Part shown: positions 1-11,390 of the stretch, piece by piece
Layout of the letters: each line of letters starts with the position of its first letter
Position numbering within the stretch: the stretch's first letter is position 1
Source: Channallabes apus
Taxonomy: Eukaryota > Chordata > Actinopteri > Siluriformes > Clariidae
Reading direction: 5' to 3'
Assembly (NCBI GenBank): GCA_030522415.1
Contig: CM060127.1
Span: 12,430,646-12,494,645, forward strand
DNA length: 64,000 nt
Notes under the pieces: model-generated
What the model was told of the DNA's origin: nothing
The model's input: only the letters and a program-made list of their open reading frames with translations
Database searches by the model: none
Made by a program: the position numbers and the translations under genes

Positions 1-927
1 AGAGACTGGGCAAAAACGGCCTGCATGGCAGATTTCCAAGGCGCAAACCACTTTTAAGCAAAAAAAACATTAAGGCTCGTTTCAATTTTGCTAAAAAACA
101 TCTCAATGATTGCCAAGACTTTTGGGAAAATACCTTGTGGACCGACGAGACAAAAGTTGAACTTTTTGGAAGGTGCGTGTCCCGTTACATCTGGCGTAAA
201 AGTAACACAGCTTTTCAGAAAAAGAACATCATACCAACAGTAAAATATGGTGGTGGTAGTGTGATGGTCTGGGGTTGTTTTGCTGCTTCAGGACCTGGAA
301 GGCTTGCTGTGATAGATGGAACCATGAATTCTACTGTCTACCAAAAAATCCTGAAGGAGAATGTCCGGCCATCTGTTCGTCAACTCAAGCTGAAGCGATC
401 TTGGGTGCTGCAGCAGGACAATGACCCAAAACACACCAGCAAATCCACCTCTGAATGGCTGAAGAAAAACAAAATGAAGACTTTGGAGTGGCCTAGTCAA
501 AGTCCTGACCTGAATCCTATTGAGATGTTGTGGCATGACCTTAAAAAGGCAGTTCATGCTAGAAAACCCTCAAATAAAACTGAATTACAACAATTCTGCA
601 AAGATGAGTGGGCCAAAATTCCTCCAGAGCGCTGTAAAAGACTCGTTGCAAGTTATCGCAAACGCTTGATTGCAGTTATTGCTGCTAAGGGTGGCCCAAC
701 CAGTTATTAGGTTCAGGGGGCAATTACTTTTTCACACAGGGCCATGTAAGTTTGGATTTTTTGCTCCCTAAATAATAAAACCCCTCATTTAAAAACTGCA
801 TTTTGTGTTTACTTGTGTTATCTTTGACTAATAGTTAAATGTGTTTGATGATCAGAAACATTTTGTGTGAAAAACATGCAAAAGAATAAGAAATCAGGAG
901 GGGGGCAAATAGTTTTTCACACCACTG
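1..927 (+). mobile_element. Tc1-like element, copy A1 (5' part outside window)
   Basis: Right half of a Tc1/mariner DNA transposon. It begins mid-transposase at the window edge and ends at 927 with a terminal repeat reading inward as CAGTGGTGTGAAAAAC, followed by a TA target dinucleotide (928-929). The same sequence recurs at 32041-32968. Across the shared coding part (1-710) I count 12 substitutions and no indel, so the two copies are recent relatives. The terminal repeat is long (about 210 bp, judged from the complete copy) and holds an outer and an inner direct repeat around GTGTGAAAAA, the IR/DR layout known from Sleeping Beauty-type fish elements. Confidence 0.93.
3..710 (+). CDS. Tc1 transposase, C-terminal two thirds, frame open (partial)
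   Basis: DDE transposase that cuts and pastes the element by binding its terminal repeats. The frame is open from the window edge to TAG at 708-710, matching residues 106-340 of a 340-residue protein when numbered on the complete copy at 31728-32750. The catalytic triad is present: Asp153 in WTDETKVELFG, Asp244 in QQDNDPKHTS, Glu279 in SPDLNPIEMLW (DD34E spacing). A GGxSVMVWGCF block lies between the first two. Where the other copy has a TAA, this copy has GAA (Glu158), so this half is undamaged. Whether the missing N-terminal HTH region is intact cannot be seen here. Confidence 0.9.
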   Translation, partial: RLGKNGLHGRFPRRKPLLSKKNIKARFNFAKKHLNDCQDFWENTLWTDETKVELFGRCVSRYIWRKSNTAFQKKNIIPTVKYGGGSVMVWGCFAASGPGRLAVIDGTMNSTVYQKILKENVRPSVRQLKLKRSWVLQQDNDPKHTSKSTSEWLKKNKMKTLEWPSQSPDLNPIEMLWHDLKKAVHARKPSNKTELQQFCKDEWAKIPPERCKRLVASYRKRLIAVIAAKGGPTSY

Positions 928-935
928 TATATACT

Positions 936-1611
936 CAGTGGTGGAAAGAGTAATAAAATTGTGTACTTAAGTAAAGGTACTGTTACTTTAGTGAACTGTT
1001 ACTGAAGTACAAGTAAAGTTATCCTTATAAAAATCTACACAAGTAAAAGAAAAAAGTAGATAATTAAAAATTTACTCAGAGTAAAAGTTCCTGAGTTACT
1101 TTTTTTTTTTTTTTTTTTTACCAGCGGAGGTGGGATGGGGGATGGAACACACTTGCATAATAAATCTGTTCCCTTTGTTGTTCCTGAAATCAAAGTAGTC
1201 GCTTAAATATGGCCAGGGGTTTGCTTGATAAGAATTTGTTGCCATTTCACTTTCAGCCAGGTCTGCATCACTGGCATCTGTTTTGTCCGTCTCCATCGTT
1301 CTTGTGAATTTAGCGCGTTTGTTCTCCACACCATCAATCAATCAGTGCAGTGGTTTCCGGGGTGCAATTTTTTCCCTTCCCCGTTGTATTATTTATATAA
1401 TTTTTCATTTTCATTCATTTATTTTTTACTCAGTAGCGAATAGCGATTAGCGATTTAAAATGTAGTGAAGTATAATACTTTAAACAAAACATACTTAAGT
1501 AAACGTAATATTACAGATTTGAAAAACTACTTTAAAAAGTAGAAGTGTACACAAAAAATCTACTCAATTACAGTAATGCGAGTAAATGGAATTCATTACT
1601 TTCCACCTCTG
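936..1611 (-). mobile_element. Tol2-like hAT deletion derivative with 8-bp target duplication
   Basis: A 676-bp element begins CAGTGGTGGAAAG and ends CTTTCCACCTCTG, an imperfect inverted pair of the CAGAGGTG type found in Tol2-family hAT transposons. Exact 8-bp duplications TATATACT flank it (928-935 and 1612-1619). Subterminal DNA is dense in AAGTA/ACTTAAGT motifs, as in Tol2 ends. A minus-strand coding remnant lies inside (1096-1341), so the element's 5' end is at 1611. It lacks most of a transposase and must have moved by trans-mobilisation. Confidence 0.88.
1096..1341 (-). pseudogene. BED zinc-finger N-terminus remnant of a hAT transposase
   Basis: An 81-codon reading frame ends in lysines encoded by a poly-T run. 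Around residues 40-66 it reads NPWPYLSDYF...GNRFIMQV, resembling the start of the BED-type zinc finger in Tol2-like transposases (PWPYL, aromatic pair, Lys/Arg-Phe-x-Met). The Cys-x2-Cys half-site that should follow is lost, and no catalytic or dimerisation region remains. I read it as the residual first coding exon of the parent element, not a gene. Confidence 0.6.
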
Positions 1612-1864
1612 TATATACTTACCCAGAGTAAAGAGTCTAAAAAACAGTAATCCGGCGGGGGAAGGGGTGGGGGTCGTCTCAGGGGAAGTAAATTGCTGTC
1701 TCAACTTGATAGTTCAAACTTTTTAGTTTATACATTCTGTGTCTCCAAGGTTTTCAAGTACACAGTGTTACCTGTTGTCTCAACAAATACTGCTGTAAGA
1801 AGCTGGGACAACAATTCAATATAAATTCATTAAAAATTCATCTAGTTGTAGTTTTTACAGTGTA

Positions 1865-2251
1865 ATGATCAATGACTGATCACCGTTCTCTTTCAATAAT
1901 CACTGATCATTGTTGTTCTCTTTGACCAATCACTGATCACCATTGCACTGAACATCTTTGTTCTCATCAACCAATCATTTATCCCCATTGTTATCTATGA
2001 CCAATCGCCATTGTTCCCGTTAACAAGTCACTGAACATCTTTGTTCTCATCATCCAATCACTGATCACCTTAGTTCTCTTTGACCAATCACTGATCACCA
2101 TTGTTCCCATCAACAAGTCACTGAACATCTTTTGTTCTCTTCAACCAATCAACCTGTTCACTGACGTTCAATGAACGCCATTATTCTCACTGATCAATCA
2201 TTGTTCTCCTCAATTGGACATTTTTCTTATCCAATCACTGATCACTATTTT
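1865..2251. repeat. Degenerate ~30-bp minisatellite (array 1)
   Basis: Roughly a dozen diverged copies of a ~30-bp unit built from TTGTTCTC, TTGACCAATCA and CTGATCACCA. TGATCA palindromes recur. The reverse complement of the same unit forms the array at 56501-57025. Confidence 0.8.
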
Positions 2252-2880
2252 TTCTCAATATCCTTTTTCCATATCCATAATTTTGGAATTTACACTTCTT
2301 CGCTGTTCTTCAGCTGCGCTTTCCCTAAAGCAACTTGCGCAACGCTGTGCATGGGAAGAGTTTTAGTGTTGAATTTTATTGATGACGACGAAGCGAGAGA
2401 ATTCCCCTTACAGAACACGTGTCAGTGTCCGAGCTCGTCACATTCCACACATCCGCGCAGCACCTGTCTGCGGTTCGGGTCTCCGTCTTGCCGTGATTTA
2501 TTACACATGGGGTCAGAATGCAGTTCTGCTTAATGTGTGTGGTGATAACGCAGTGGGTGTGATCGATGAGGAGATCAACGTGGAGCTTGAACTATGTGGC
2601 CTTCGAGAATAACTGTGACGGATTTACACGCTGCAGCTTTACGCTAATCCGGTGTGAGACTGCGGTCGGCGGGGATCCTTCGCCGCTCACAGTGCGCCTG
2701 TCTCCTGTCATGCAGGATGTTTCTTTTTTAGAACTGAGAGAAAAACAAACAGAGAAAAACACAGAATTATACTTTTTCTTTTTCTGTTTTAACGTTTTAG
2801 CACGTTTTTTTCCGCTTCCTGTTACACCACGTCCTGGAGTTTTATTTCTCTTTTCCAACAATTACAATGCGGTTTATTAA
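2252..2880. other. Unassigned intergenic stretch
   Basis: Relatively GC-balanced DNA with short open frames on both strands (for example 2379-2612 plus and 2566-2880 plus). None shows a domain, signal peptide or splice context I recognise. No RNA gene or mobile element end was seen. Confidence 0.4.
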
Positions 2881-3270
2881 AAAACAAAGCATCATTCAAC
2901 GTTTTATCCATTTATAGTTACATAACATTCAGGAACAACCATAAAATTTTTTTTACCAGGTTACTTCCTGTTCCCACTTATGTTATAGCAGCTATATAAT
3001 CGCACATTTTTTACTTTCTTAAAGTTAACAAAAGAAAGTTTATTATATGTGTAGAACCCGGTGTTCCGAAAATGACCTCAATGATCTCACACAGATTTTA
3101 TTCTATTACGTGTATTCTCTTTGAATGAGCTGTTGCCATAGCAACAATATTGTATCAGGACGAGCGCATTATGATGCATTATATTAATACAGTATGTCGG
3201 AGCTGCTGTTCTAGAGAATTAATCAACACCTTCTGACCAATCAGGATCCAAAACTCAACAGCACACTGAA
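2881..3270 (+). repeat. Interspersed repeat fragment containing an empty Tc1 target site
   Basis: Contains TTACTTCCTGTTCCCACTTA followed by TGTTATAGCAGC (about 2963-2995), and further on TTGCCATAGCAACAA and GACCAATCAGGATCC. Related pieces occur at 4405-4432 (cut by a Tc1 element), 13890-14300 (opposite strand), 48195-48330 and 49740-49870. The class is not known to me; it behaves like an old non-coding dispersed element. Confidence 0.55.
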
Positions 3271-4074
3271 GCTGCATTTTGAATGTTTCTATGAATAGAT
3301 CTGTTCTGTGTGTGTGTTGTGTGCGTGTGTTATCTCAAGCTGACGTGACGATGTCTTGTTTTCCTCCCTCACGCTCGAGTTGTTTATTCATGCTGTGTCT
3401 CGGAAAAAAAAGAAAGAAAACACAACGTGTGTGCCATTGTGTTTCTCTGCAGGCCTGCCGAGGCTGCTATCACCACGCACCTGTGGCTCGTTGTGTTTGT
3501 TCAGCCTGATAGCATCATGCAGCTCTGACCTCTCAGGGGTCAAGGGTCAACATTCTGGGGTCAGTGCTGAATGTTTCCTTGAATGCATAAACGTTTAGGG
3601 TTGCTCGGGGTGTCTGTGTGCATGTACCAAACCTTACAGTGTGTGTGTGAGAGAGTGTGTGTGTGTGTGTGTGTGTGTATGTACTTTCTCTACACTTTCC
3701 CTGAGCTCAGCCATTCTTTATCCAGCTGACGACTCAGCTGTTGCTCACACTTGTGCTCGTCAGCAGGCTCGTCCTGGCTCTCGGTGCCCGATTTAGCTCC
3801 TGTAATGGTAATGATTTGCTGATGCACGCAGCTAAATGTGCATAACACTGCGCTAAGTGTTTTATTTATAATCACAAAACCGCATGCTAGGGTTCTGCTT
3901 GTGTGTTCCTTGTTTTTAATACTAAATAATTGTTCCGCAGCTCGGACGACGTAAAACATCAGGAACATGAGATTAATCCAGATAGTTCACAGGTCAAGTG
4001 TGTTAGAGCGCCACACTGTGCTTTCAGGTCACAGGAAATCTCTCATATAAAGGACCGGGCGTCCCCCAAAGTCT
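3271..4074. other. Intergenic DNA with a short (GT)n tract
   Basis: Nothing gene-like was recognised. A (GT)n run lies at about 3654-3678 with GT-rich DNA around 3305-3330. Open frames here are short and lack domain features. Confidence 0.4.
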
Positions 4075-4080
4075 GGATCC

Positions 4081-4208
4081 AGTACGAGTAATGAGGCTAT
4101 TTTTAAAAAGTATAATAAAAAAATAATTACTCCAGTGAAGTATAGATACCCAAAATTTCTACTTAAGTAAGGTAACGAAGTATTTGTACTTCGTTACTTG
4201 ACACCTCT
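4081..4208. mobile_element. Isolated hAT terminal fragment
   Basis: Ends GTTACTTGACACCTCTG, which reads CAGAGGTGTCAAGTAAC on the other strand, a Tol2-type hAT terminus. Upstream are ACTTAAGT motifs and an 11-bp perfect inverted repeat, GTAACGAAGTA / TACTTCGTTAC, separated by 4 nt. No partner end is visible nearby, so this is a truncated relic of a different hAT subfamily from the one at 936-1611. Confidence 0.65.
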
Positions 4209-4434
4209 GCACTGAACACAAAACGATTTTGCATTTACATTTCTTCGGGTGTTTTTACATTAGGGCCCCGAGAGAAACATTGTTTCTCAAAAAACTTGTC
4301 CCCAAAGTCTGGGTCATTTTGATCAGTGTGAACACAATCTATCATGCCTAGTGTGAAAGCATACTTAGTGGATCATGTTGTGCATGACTGCAGATTTCTT
4401 GTCTGGTTACTTCCTGTTCTCACTTATATTTATA

Positions 4435-5992
4435 CACCGCGTTCCAAATTATTATGCAAATTGGATGTAAGTGTCATAAACATTAAATGTTCAGTTTTTA
4501 AATTAAACTCATGGATGGTATTGTGTCTCAGGGCTCTTTGGATCACTGAAATGAATCTCAGACACGTGTGATAATTAGTTTGCCAGATGAGCCCAATTAA
4601 AGGAAAAGTACTGAAGAAGGTTGTTCCACATTATTAAGCAGGCCACAGGTTTCAAGCAATATGGGAAAGAAAAAGGATCTCTCTCCTGCCGAAAAGCGTC
4701 AAATATTGCAATGCCTTGGACAAGGTATAAAAACATTAGATATTTCATGAAAACTTAAGTGTGATCATCATACTGTGAAGACATTTGTGGCTGATTCAGA
4801 GCACAGACAGGATCATGCAGATAAAGGCAGAATGAAGAAGGTTTTTGAAAGCAGCAAACAGGTACAGGCTGAAATGCCATTACAAAGCAGCTAATAGGTA
4901 TTTGAAGCTGCTGGTGCCTCTGAAGTCCCGCGAACCTCAAGGTGTAGGATCCTTTAGAGGCTTGCAGTTGTGTATAAACCTACTATTCGGCCCCTAATCA
5001 ATGCTCACAAGCAGAAACGGTTGCAGTGGGCCCAGGCATACATGAAGACTAGTTTATAAACAGTCTTGTTTACTGATGAGTCGTGCAACCCTGGATGTTC
5101 CAGATGGATGGAGTAGTGGATGGTTGGTGGATGGCCACCATGTCCCAACAAGGCTGCGACGTCAACAAGGAGGTGCCGGAGTCATGTTTTGGGCCAGAAT
5201 CATGGGGAGAGAGCTGGTAGGCCCCTGTAGGGTCCCTGAAGGTGTAAAAATGACCTCTGCAAAGTATATTGACTGACCACTTTCTTCCATGGTACAAAAA
5301 GAAGAACCGTGCCTTCCGTAGCAAAATCATCTTCATGCACGACAATGCACCATCTCATGCTGCAAAGAATACCTCTGTGTCATTGGCTGCTATGGGCATA
5401 AAAGATGAGAAACTCATGGTGTGGCCACCATCCTCCCCTGACCTCAAACCCATTGAGAACCTTTGGAGCATCCTCAAGCAAAAGATCTATGAGGGTGGGA
5501 GGCGGTTCGCATCAAAACAGCAGCTTTGGGAGGCTATTCTGACATCCTGCAAAGAAATTCAAGTAGAAACTCAAAAGAAAGGTCAATGGATGCAAGAATT
5601 GTGAAGGTGATATCAAAGAAGGGGTTCTATGTTAAGATGTAACATGTAGCCCTGTTAGGATGTTTTTGATTGAAATAGTTTTTGATTTCAGTAAATATGA
5701 ACTCTTGAATGCTGCAAATTCAACAAAAGCCTATTTTTACAACCTATAAAATGTTTTAACTCTGTTGTGCATAATAATTTGGAACTGTGCGTTTTTAGTT
5801 TTGTTTTGTAAAAATCTTTTATGAATATTGTTAATAAAATTCAAATTATACCCTAATGGTTGATGACTTGAAATATATCCTGAATTATATATTTGAATTA
5901 ACTATACTTGAATTATACTGACTGTCATTTGCATTTACTAATTATGAAAATCAGAGAAAGATATAATTTGCGTAATAATTTGGAACATGGCG
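4435..5992 (+). mobile_element. Tc1-like element, copy B1 (full-length, decayed)
   Basis: A 1558-bp element with ends CACCGCGTTCCAAATTATTA and (reverse complement) CGCCATGTTCCAAATTATTA, bounded by TA at 4433-4434 and 5993-5994. It inserted into a dispersed repeat: left flank GGTTACTTCCTGTTCTCACTTA and right flank GCAGTTGTT join to match the uninterrupted copy near 2963-2995. The transposase is disrupted by several stops and frame changes. A truncated relative lies at 30581-31342 in the opposite orientation. Confidence 0.9.
4661..5604 (+). pseudogene. Tc1-type transposase pseudogene (copy B1)
   Basis: Begins ATGGGAAAGAAAAAGG and can be followed only by changing frame and passing stops. N-terminal HTH-like text (LSPAEKRQILQCLGQG) is followed by in-frame stops around 4748 and 4890-4900. 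The first catalytic block (FTDE, then DVPDGWSSGWLVDGHH) is split between frames near 5085. The last 112 codons (5269-5604) are open and keep FMHDNAPSHAAK and [11 protein letters not shown], the second Asp and the Glu of a DDE triad. The element cannot encode a working enzyme. Confidence 0.85.
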
Positions 5993-6254
5993 TAGCAGTT
6001 GTTCCTTCAATACTCTGTTTTCTCTCTCTCTCTTTTTTTTTTTTTTTTAAATAACAAGACATTATTACACATCAACTCCTATCTTTTGAAGATGTCTCCG
6101 ACACTGGAGCCTCCTTCACGATCTCAGTGATCACACAGTGTTTAGTCTATTACAGTACAGTATGTGTAAGTACTGTACTGTACAAGTCGATTGCTAGGTC
6201 TGGTTCTGTTCAAACTTCTAATGTTATGTTTTGAAACCATCTTAGGACTTATTC

Positions 6255-6620
6255 TAATTTCATACTCATCATTTTGATACTAAGTCATAATCATGAGATA
6301 TTAACTCAGCCTTTAAAGAAACTAAGTCATAATTAAACAGGTCACAATTTTGCGATATATTTATGAGATAAGTCATACTCTCGAGATACTTAGTCATAGT
6401 CAGATTAGTCATGATTTTAAGATGATAATTCAAAAAACAAAAAACAGGTGATGATTTTATAATACTATGGATTGTAATTATTAGATAAGCCATCATCGTA
6501 ATATACTAAGTCAGAATTATGAGATAAGCAATCTTCCTGAGATAAAATTTCATAATTTGTACACCATCATGTCATCATCTTGAGAAATGACATAATTCAT
6601 AATTAGATGATGAAATATTA
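6255..6620. repeat. Degenerate tandem repeat of AAGTCATAAT/TGAGATA motifs
   Basis: Variants of CTAAGTCATAATTATGAGATA recur every ~20-40 bp on an AT-rich background. The array is heavily diverged and its edges are soft. Confidence 0.65.
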
Positions 6621-7498
6621 GATTGACACAGACCCTACATGGTTCTCAAAATGTATATTACATGTGTAAGAGAAAAATACAATACAGTCACTATATTTTT
6701 ATTATGCACTAAATTTCAGCCCTATATTTGACAGCTTAAAAAAATGAAAGTATTAATAACAACGTGCAAAAATGTTTTGCAGAAAAACCAAACAATAACA
6801 AACAAACAAACAAACAAACAAACAGGCTGATCTTAGTCTTCATGAGTGATCATGATGTAGGCATGCTTATTGTTCTGACTTTTCAGTTAAACACACACAC
6901 ACAAAAACAACTAAATATTCCTTCAGTGCTGCTGCACAGACGCCAACACTTCATAATGTTCCTTGTGTTTTCTTGTTCATCCTCACACAAAGCACACACT
7001 TCAGGACCTTGCTCTCTGTGCTCCCTCACACACACACACACACACACACACCGCTTGGTCTTTGCCCCACCTAAGCCATATTAAAGCGTGTGCCTGGACA
7101 CAGAAGCCTTTTTGTTGCCCCACTGTGTCTGTAATAAACAGCGCATTGATCAGGTGATTACTCACCCAAATCCCAGCCACTGTTTCTCATTCCTAACAGC
7201 GCAGTCCTCAGCCCTGAGTCAGCCAAAGACTGGCTTCCTTTACAGAGACAACCACGTTATTGTGAGGTTTAAAAGCTCGGGAATAGGACGAGGATGATGA
7301 AGAATGAAGATAAGGAGCCCATAGATGATGAAGGAAGAAGATAAGGAGCTCAGAGTCTCTGTATCAATTATAATTAAATCCAACTATAAATAACATGAAT
7401 TTATACTGTATAAATGCACTAGATCATTGCGTGTAAGACACATGAATGTAGCCATTGATCTCCATGATTTAATAAGTCATTATTAAATCATGGTTTTG
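6621..7498. other. Intergenic DNA with (AAAC)n and (CA)n tracts
   Basis: No gene recognised. (CAAA)n sits at about 6799-6823 and (CA)n at about 7027-7051. The short open frame across the CA tract is a repeat artefact. Confidence 0.4.
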
Positions 7499-7790
7499 AC
7501 TACAGTTTAGCATTTAATACTATAATTCCCTCCACACTCACCACCAAGCTATAGCACCTGGGATTCACTTCAGTGGGTAGACATGTCTCAATCTCCCTCA
7601 CCCTCAGCCCTAGAGCCCCCCCAGGGTTGTGTTCTGAGCCCCCTGCTGTACTCACTGTACACATATGACTGTGGCCACAACCAACTCCAGAACCATCATC
7701 AAGTTTTCTCATGACACCGTGATGGTGGGCCTGATCACTGACAACAAATAGAAATCTGGAGACTTGCTGCCAGAGGGACAACCTCCTCCT
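7499..7790 (+). mobile_element. Non-LTR retrotransposon reverse transcriptase fragment
   Basis: Plus-strand reading across frames gives palm-domain blocks of a CR1/L2-group reverse transcriptase: AFNTIIPS (motif A region), then APQGCVLSPLLYSLYT-like text broken by a one-base shift in a C run, then TIIKFSHDTVMVGLI, where the usual ADD is degraded to SHD. Only about 100 codons survive, with stops. It continues into the left arm of the inverted repeat starting at 7793. Confidence 0.75.
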
Positions 7791-7792
7791 GA

Positions 7793-8699
7793 CCATTCTG
7801 AAGTTGATTACTTTCTCTAAACAGCCTGTCAAGGGGTGTTTAATTCCTTTATATGACAGCAGTCTGTCCATGGGTGTAATTTATTAATTAAAAACATCTT
7901 CTTCTTTTTTTTTTTACTGCTGTTTATAGTCACATTTACCCAGGAGTGAACAGAATAGACAAATCCTGCAAAAAAATTCTTAATCAATTCTATTCTCATT
8001 TTTTAAAGGATGCAGGGGATGTATAGTACGGGGGGGGGGGGGGGGCAATAACCCATCAAGTCACTACGCTATGAGGGCTTGGGTTGGGCCAATGTGAAAA
8101 ATCTAATAATATTAACAGTAAAGAGACTGGGTAATGTCAGGGATTTGGAAGTGTTTCTTAAAAAAAAATTTAAGTTGAGATAAAAGAAAAGTAGGGAAGA
8201 GTAGAATTGTGCAAAGGTGTAGACTGCAAATGGGTTTTGAGGTGTAAATGTCTCCTGACAAAATCCTTATGTGCATTACTTGTTGCCATGACAACAAAAG
8301 GCTGTACCGTGGTAGGATAACTCAGCGAGATACATCCGAATTCGTATCATTCTGGAAGTATCCTAGCTTTGTGGAATTTGATGTATACGCCCAGAGGTAC
8401 TTGTAAATACATTTGAAAATAAGTGGTGTATACAGGAGTTTCCTAGTACAGAAACTAGGAACCCCCTCCCCCAGAAGACTCTGGTCACTTCTGGGTAAAT
8501 GTTACTATAAACAGTAAAAAAAAACACACACACACAAAAAACCCCAAATTTTTAATTAATAAATTACACCCTGGAGCCCCCCAGGGTTGTGTTCTGAGCC
8601 CCCTGCTGTACTCACTGTACACATATGACTGCTGTCATATAAAGGAATAAAACACCCAATTGACAGGCTGTTTTGAGAAAATAATCAACTTCAGAATGG
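7793..8699. repeat. Long imperfect inverted repeat (foldback) around a ~540-bp spacer
   Basis: The left arm 7793-7946 (CCATTCTGAAGTTGATTA through CAGCCTGTCAA, TTTATATGACAGCAGTC, GTGTAATTTATTAATTAAAA, CATTTACCCAG) is repeated in reverse complement at about 8490-8699. Within the right arm an extra ~60-bp piece of the LINE sequence (8571-8632, matching 7610-7672 in the same orientation) interrupts the symmetry. The spacer holds a G17-like homopolymer (about 8030-8046) and no recognisable gene. Confidence 0.85.
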
Positions 8700-9100
8700 T
8701 AACAGTTACTGAATCTTTCATAATAATTTTCCTATAAAGGTGTGTTTTATTCATTTCTCACAGTATTATAGCATCTATGCGTTGTAAAAATATATAATTT
8801 ATCAGTCTGTGTCTGTGTTAAAATGTAAAAATCTAGCTGTTGTTTTGTGTGTGAACTCTGTGTCCAACCACTTGCAGTTCATCAACTTTAGCACTGAAAC
8901 ATCTTCGCGTTAAGGAACTCTTAAGATCCCGCTAAAGACTTGACTCACACCATATTCTCTCCTCTCTCTTTAACTCTTCATCACTCTCACTCTGTCTCGG
9001 GACAAAGAGCAAAGTCTTCATGTGTTTCCCACTGTTCCCTACCTGTCAGTCTCCTTATCCATGGTGCTGCACAAAACCTCATTTATCATCAAGATTATTT

Positions 9101-9145
<45 letters not shown>

Positions 9146-9523
9146 TTCCTGCTCAGCTCAATAATCATTGTCACTGTCACAATGCTCTTCATTTGTGTGC
9201 GCTCGGACACGACCTCGTCTGCCCCCGGATACATTCACAGATTCTTCGTTCCATTATGCATCGTGAGGGGTCGAAGGTCACAGATCGAAGGAGGGATATG
9301 GTTGTCAAGGAGACGGCATTGAAGTCAGAGGTGCTTTAAGAGCGAGGAAGGCCAAGGAGCTGTCTGGATTTGTCCCTGAAGGTGTGTTGTTCCACATTCG
9401 AAGAATCCTGGAGAAAAGGTTAACTCAAGCAAAAAGAATTTATGTTAGTTTAAACTCTTTCATGGCTCAGATGAAAACAAAAGAAGCTGTAATATATATA
9501 ATGGTGATTTAAATATTTTTGAA

Positions 9524-9557
<34 letters not shown>

Positions 9558-10431
9558 GATTATAACTCAACATTATTATTCAGTTCTAAAGGAAATGTTT
9601 CTTAAGGGACCCAAAATAATATTTAGAATCACACTGCTGTACGTATTTGTACAGATTTGTGCACTGGTTGTAAAGCCATCAATTATACTGAGTTTTAAGA
9701 ATGATTGAGGATACACACAAGTTCAGATTAGAAGAACAATAATTGCAAATGTGTCTATTATATAAGGTTCTCATTTTTACTGAGTCCTGCGTGATAATAG
9801 TTTGATCAGGTCTTTTCAGTGTCCCTGCAGGGGGAATCATGGAAGCAACGAGCCACCCTGGGTTTAAAAAAAAAGGAAAAAGAAGGAAGAAAAAAAAAGT
9901 AGGGCCCCTGGCCCTTTCTTTCCCATCTCTTTTCTTTCCCAGCGACACCGCGTTCTCACAGGACCACACAGCTTCAGTGATGCTAATGCAGCTTTCACGT
10001 CATACAGAAATAATCACAATTCCCTCTTTCTGATTGACAAAAAACTCAAATGTTCACGTTGACCTCAGGCTGGGAATCCCACGTCGGAATGTCTGGGAGA
10101 GTTCTGACAGCCACGGAACCTGGACATGAGACCACCGACTATGTACAAGTTGCCTTTGTCAAAAAAATAGTTTTTTCAGTCAATAAATTGTGCCGTTATT
10201 AGCTTTGGTTTTTATAATAGTGAAAGCACTGCAGTAAATATGGAATAAAATAATTTGAATATTTATTATATAATAAAGAATTAAAGACCATCATGACCTG
10301 GAGTGTTTTATTCCCTTATTTTAAAAAGTGCTTTAAAGTTTACATCAATACAATACAATACATACTTACACTGGGTTAACTAGGTTAATAACTAAGTGCC
10401 ATTAGTCCAATACAACTGGGAAGAGGGACGT
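8700..10431. other. Intergenic DNA with GT and ATT microsatellites
   Basis: Contains (GT)n at about 9102-9141 and (ATT)n at about 9524-9557. No coding feature recognised; the short frames crossing the GT tract encode Cys-Val repeats and are artefacts. Confidence 0.4.
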
Positions 10432-10645
10432 TATCCTGTCTACAGGGTTGTGTGGGGGTGTGTGTGGCTGGAGCTTATCCCAGGACACTCAGGGCACGAG
10501 ACATGGTACACACTGGGCATGGGGTAAAAATCCGTAGCAGGGCACACACACACTACGGGGTAATTTTATGATCACCAATCTGCATGCCTTTGAAATGTGG
10601 GAGGAAACCGGGGCACCCTGAGGAAACACACCAAGCATGGGGTTT
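10432..10645 (-). mobile_element. Diverged SINE body fragment (family S1)
   Basis: Reverse-strand match to the body of the SINE at 47465-47841: GGAGCTTATCCCAGGACAC, a CA-rich segment, then AATCTGCATGCCTTTGAAATG and TGGGAGGAAACCGG. The tRNA-like head is missing. Confidence 0.65.
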
Positions 10646-10959
10646 CAAAACCCATTAAGCACCAAGATGAAACTGACTCTCATGAAGACCTTCCCAGGAA
10701 AGCAAGACCAAAACTTACCTCTGCTCTTTTCACCTAAAATTCAGATGAAGTCCGAATAGTGGGATGTTTTCCACTAACAGAGTCTGATTTAACAAACTAT
10801 GTTTCCAGTTCATCACTGTTTCCTTAGAGCAAGAGTGGGGTCATGGTGTCGAACAGAAACATGCAGGCTGGTTGCAAGATACTGTATTTGTGAATGAAAT
10901 ATTTAAGATTTAGACTTTATAGATACACATTAAAACAAACAAACCAAGAAAATAAATCC

Positions 10960-11390
10960 ATAAGACCTCCATTTAATCTCCATAAAATTTTTATGAGATT
11001 CTCTTTAAGATCTCTGCCAGATCTCAATTACATCTCCATAGGATCTTTAGGATCTCTCTCTATAAGATCTCCAACATAAATGTCCATAAGATCTCCATAA
11101 GAGCCTTCATGAGGCACTTAATGTGACCACCATAAGATCATCATCAGTCTCATAGTAAGGCCACCATGTCATCTCCCAAAAACACCACAAGACCCTCCAT
11201 AAGACCTTCCATAAGATTTCCAACAGTTCTGAATAAGGTTTTACATAATTATAAGACATCCATAATACATCCATAATATGATAAGATTTCTAGAAAATCT
11301 CATAAATAATACCATAAGACTGCAATAAGACCTCACTAAGATTTCCATAAGTTATCTCCAAAAAAAACTCCATAACACTTCCATTTGATG
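10960..11390. repeat. Degenerate short-unit tandem array (TCCATAAGAT-type)
   Basis: Dozens of variants of an ~11-12 bp motif, CTCCATAAGATC, with spacers. No coding potential. Confidence 0.7.

Noticed and set aside
2379..2880. Possible host exon (frames containing WGQNAVLLNVCGDNAVGV and MRRSTWSLNYVAFENN)
   Set aside because: I cannot match them to any family or identify paired splice sites.
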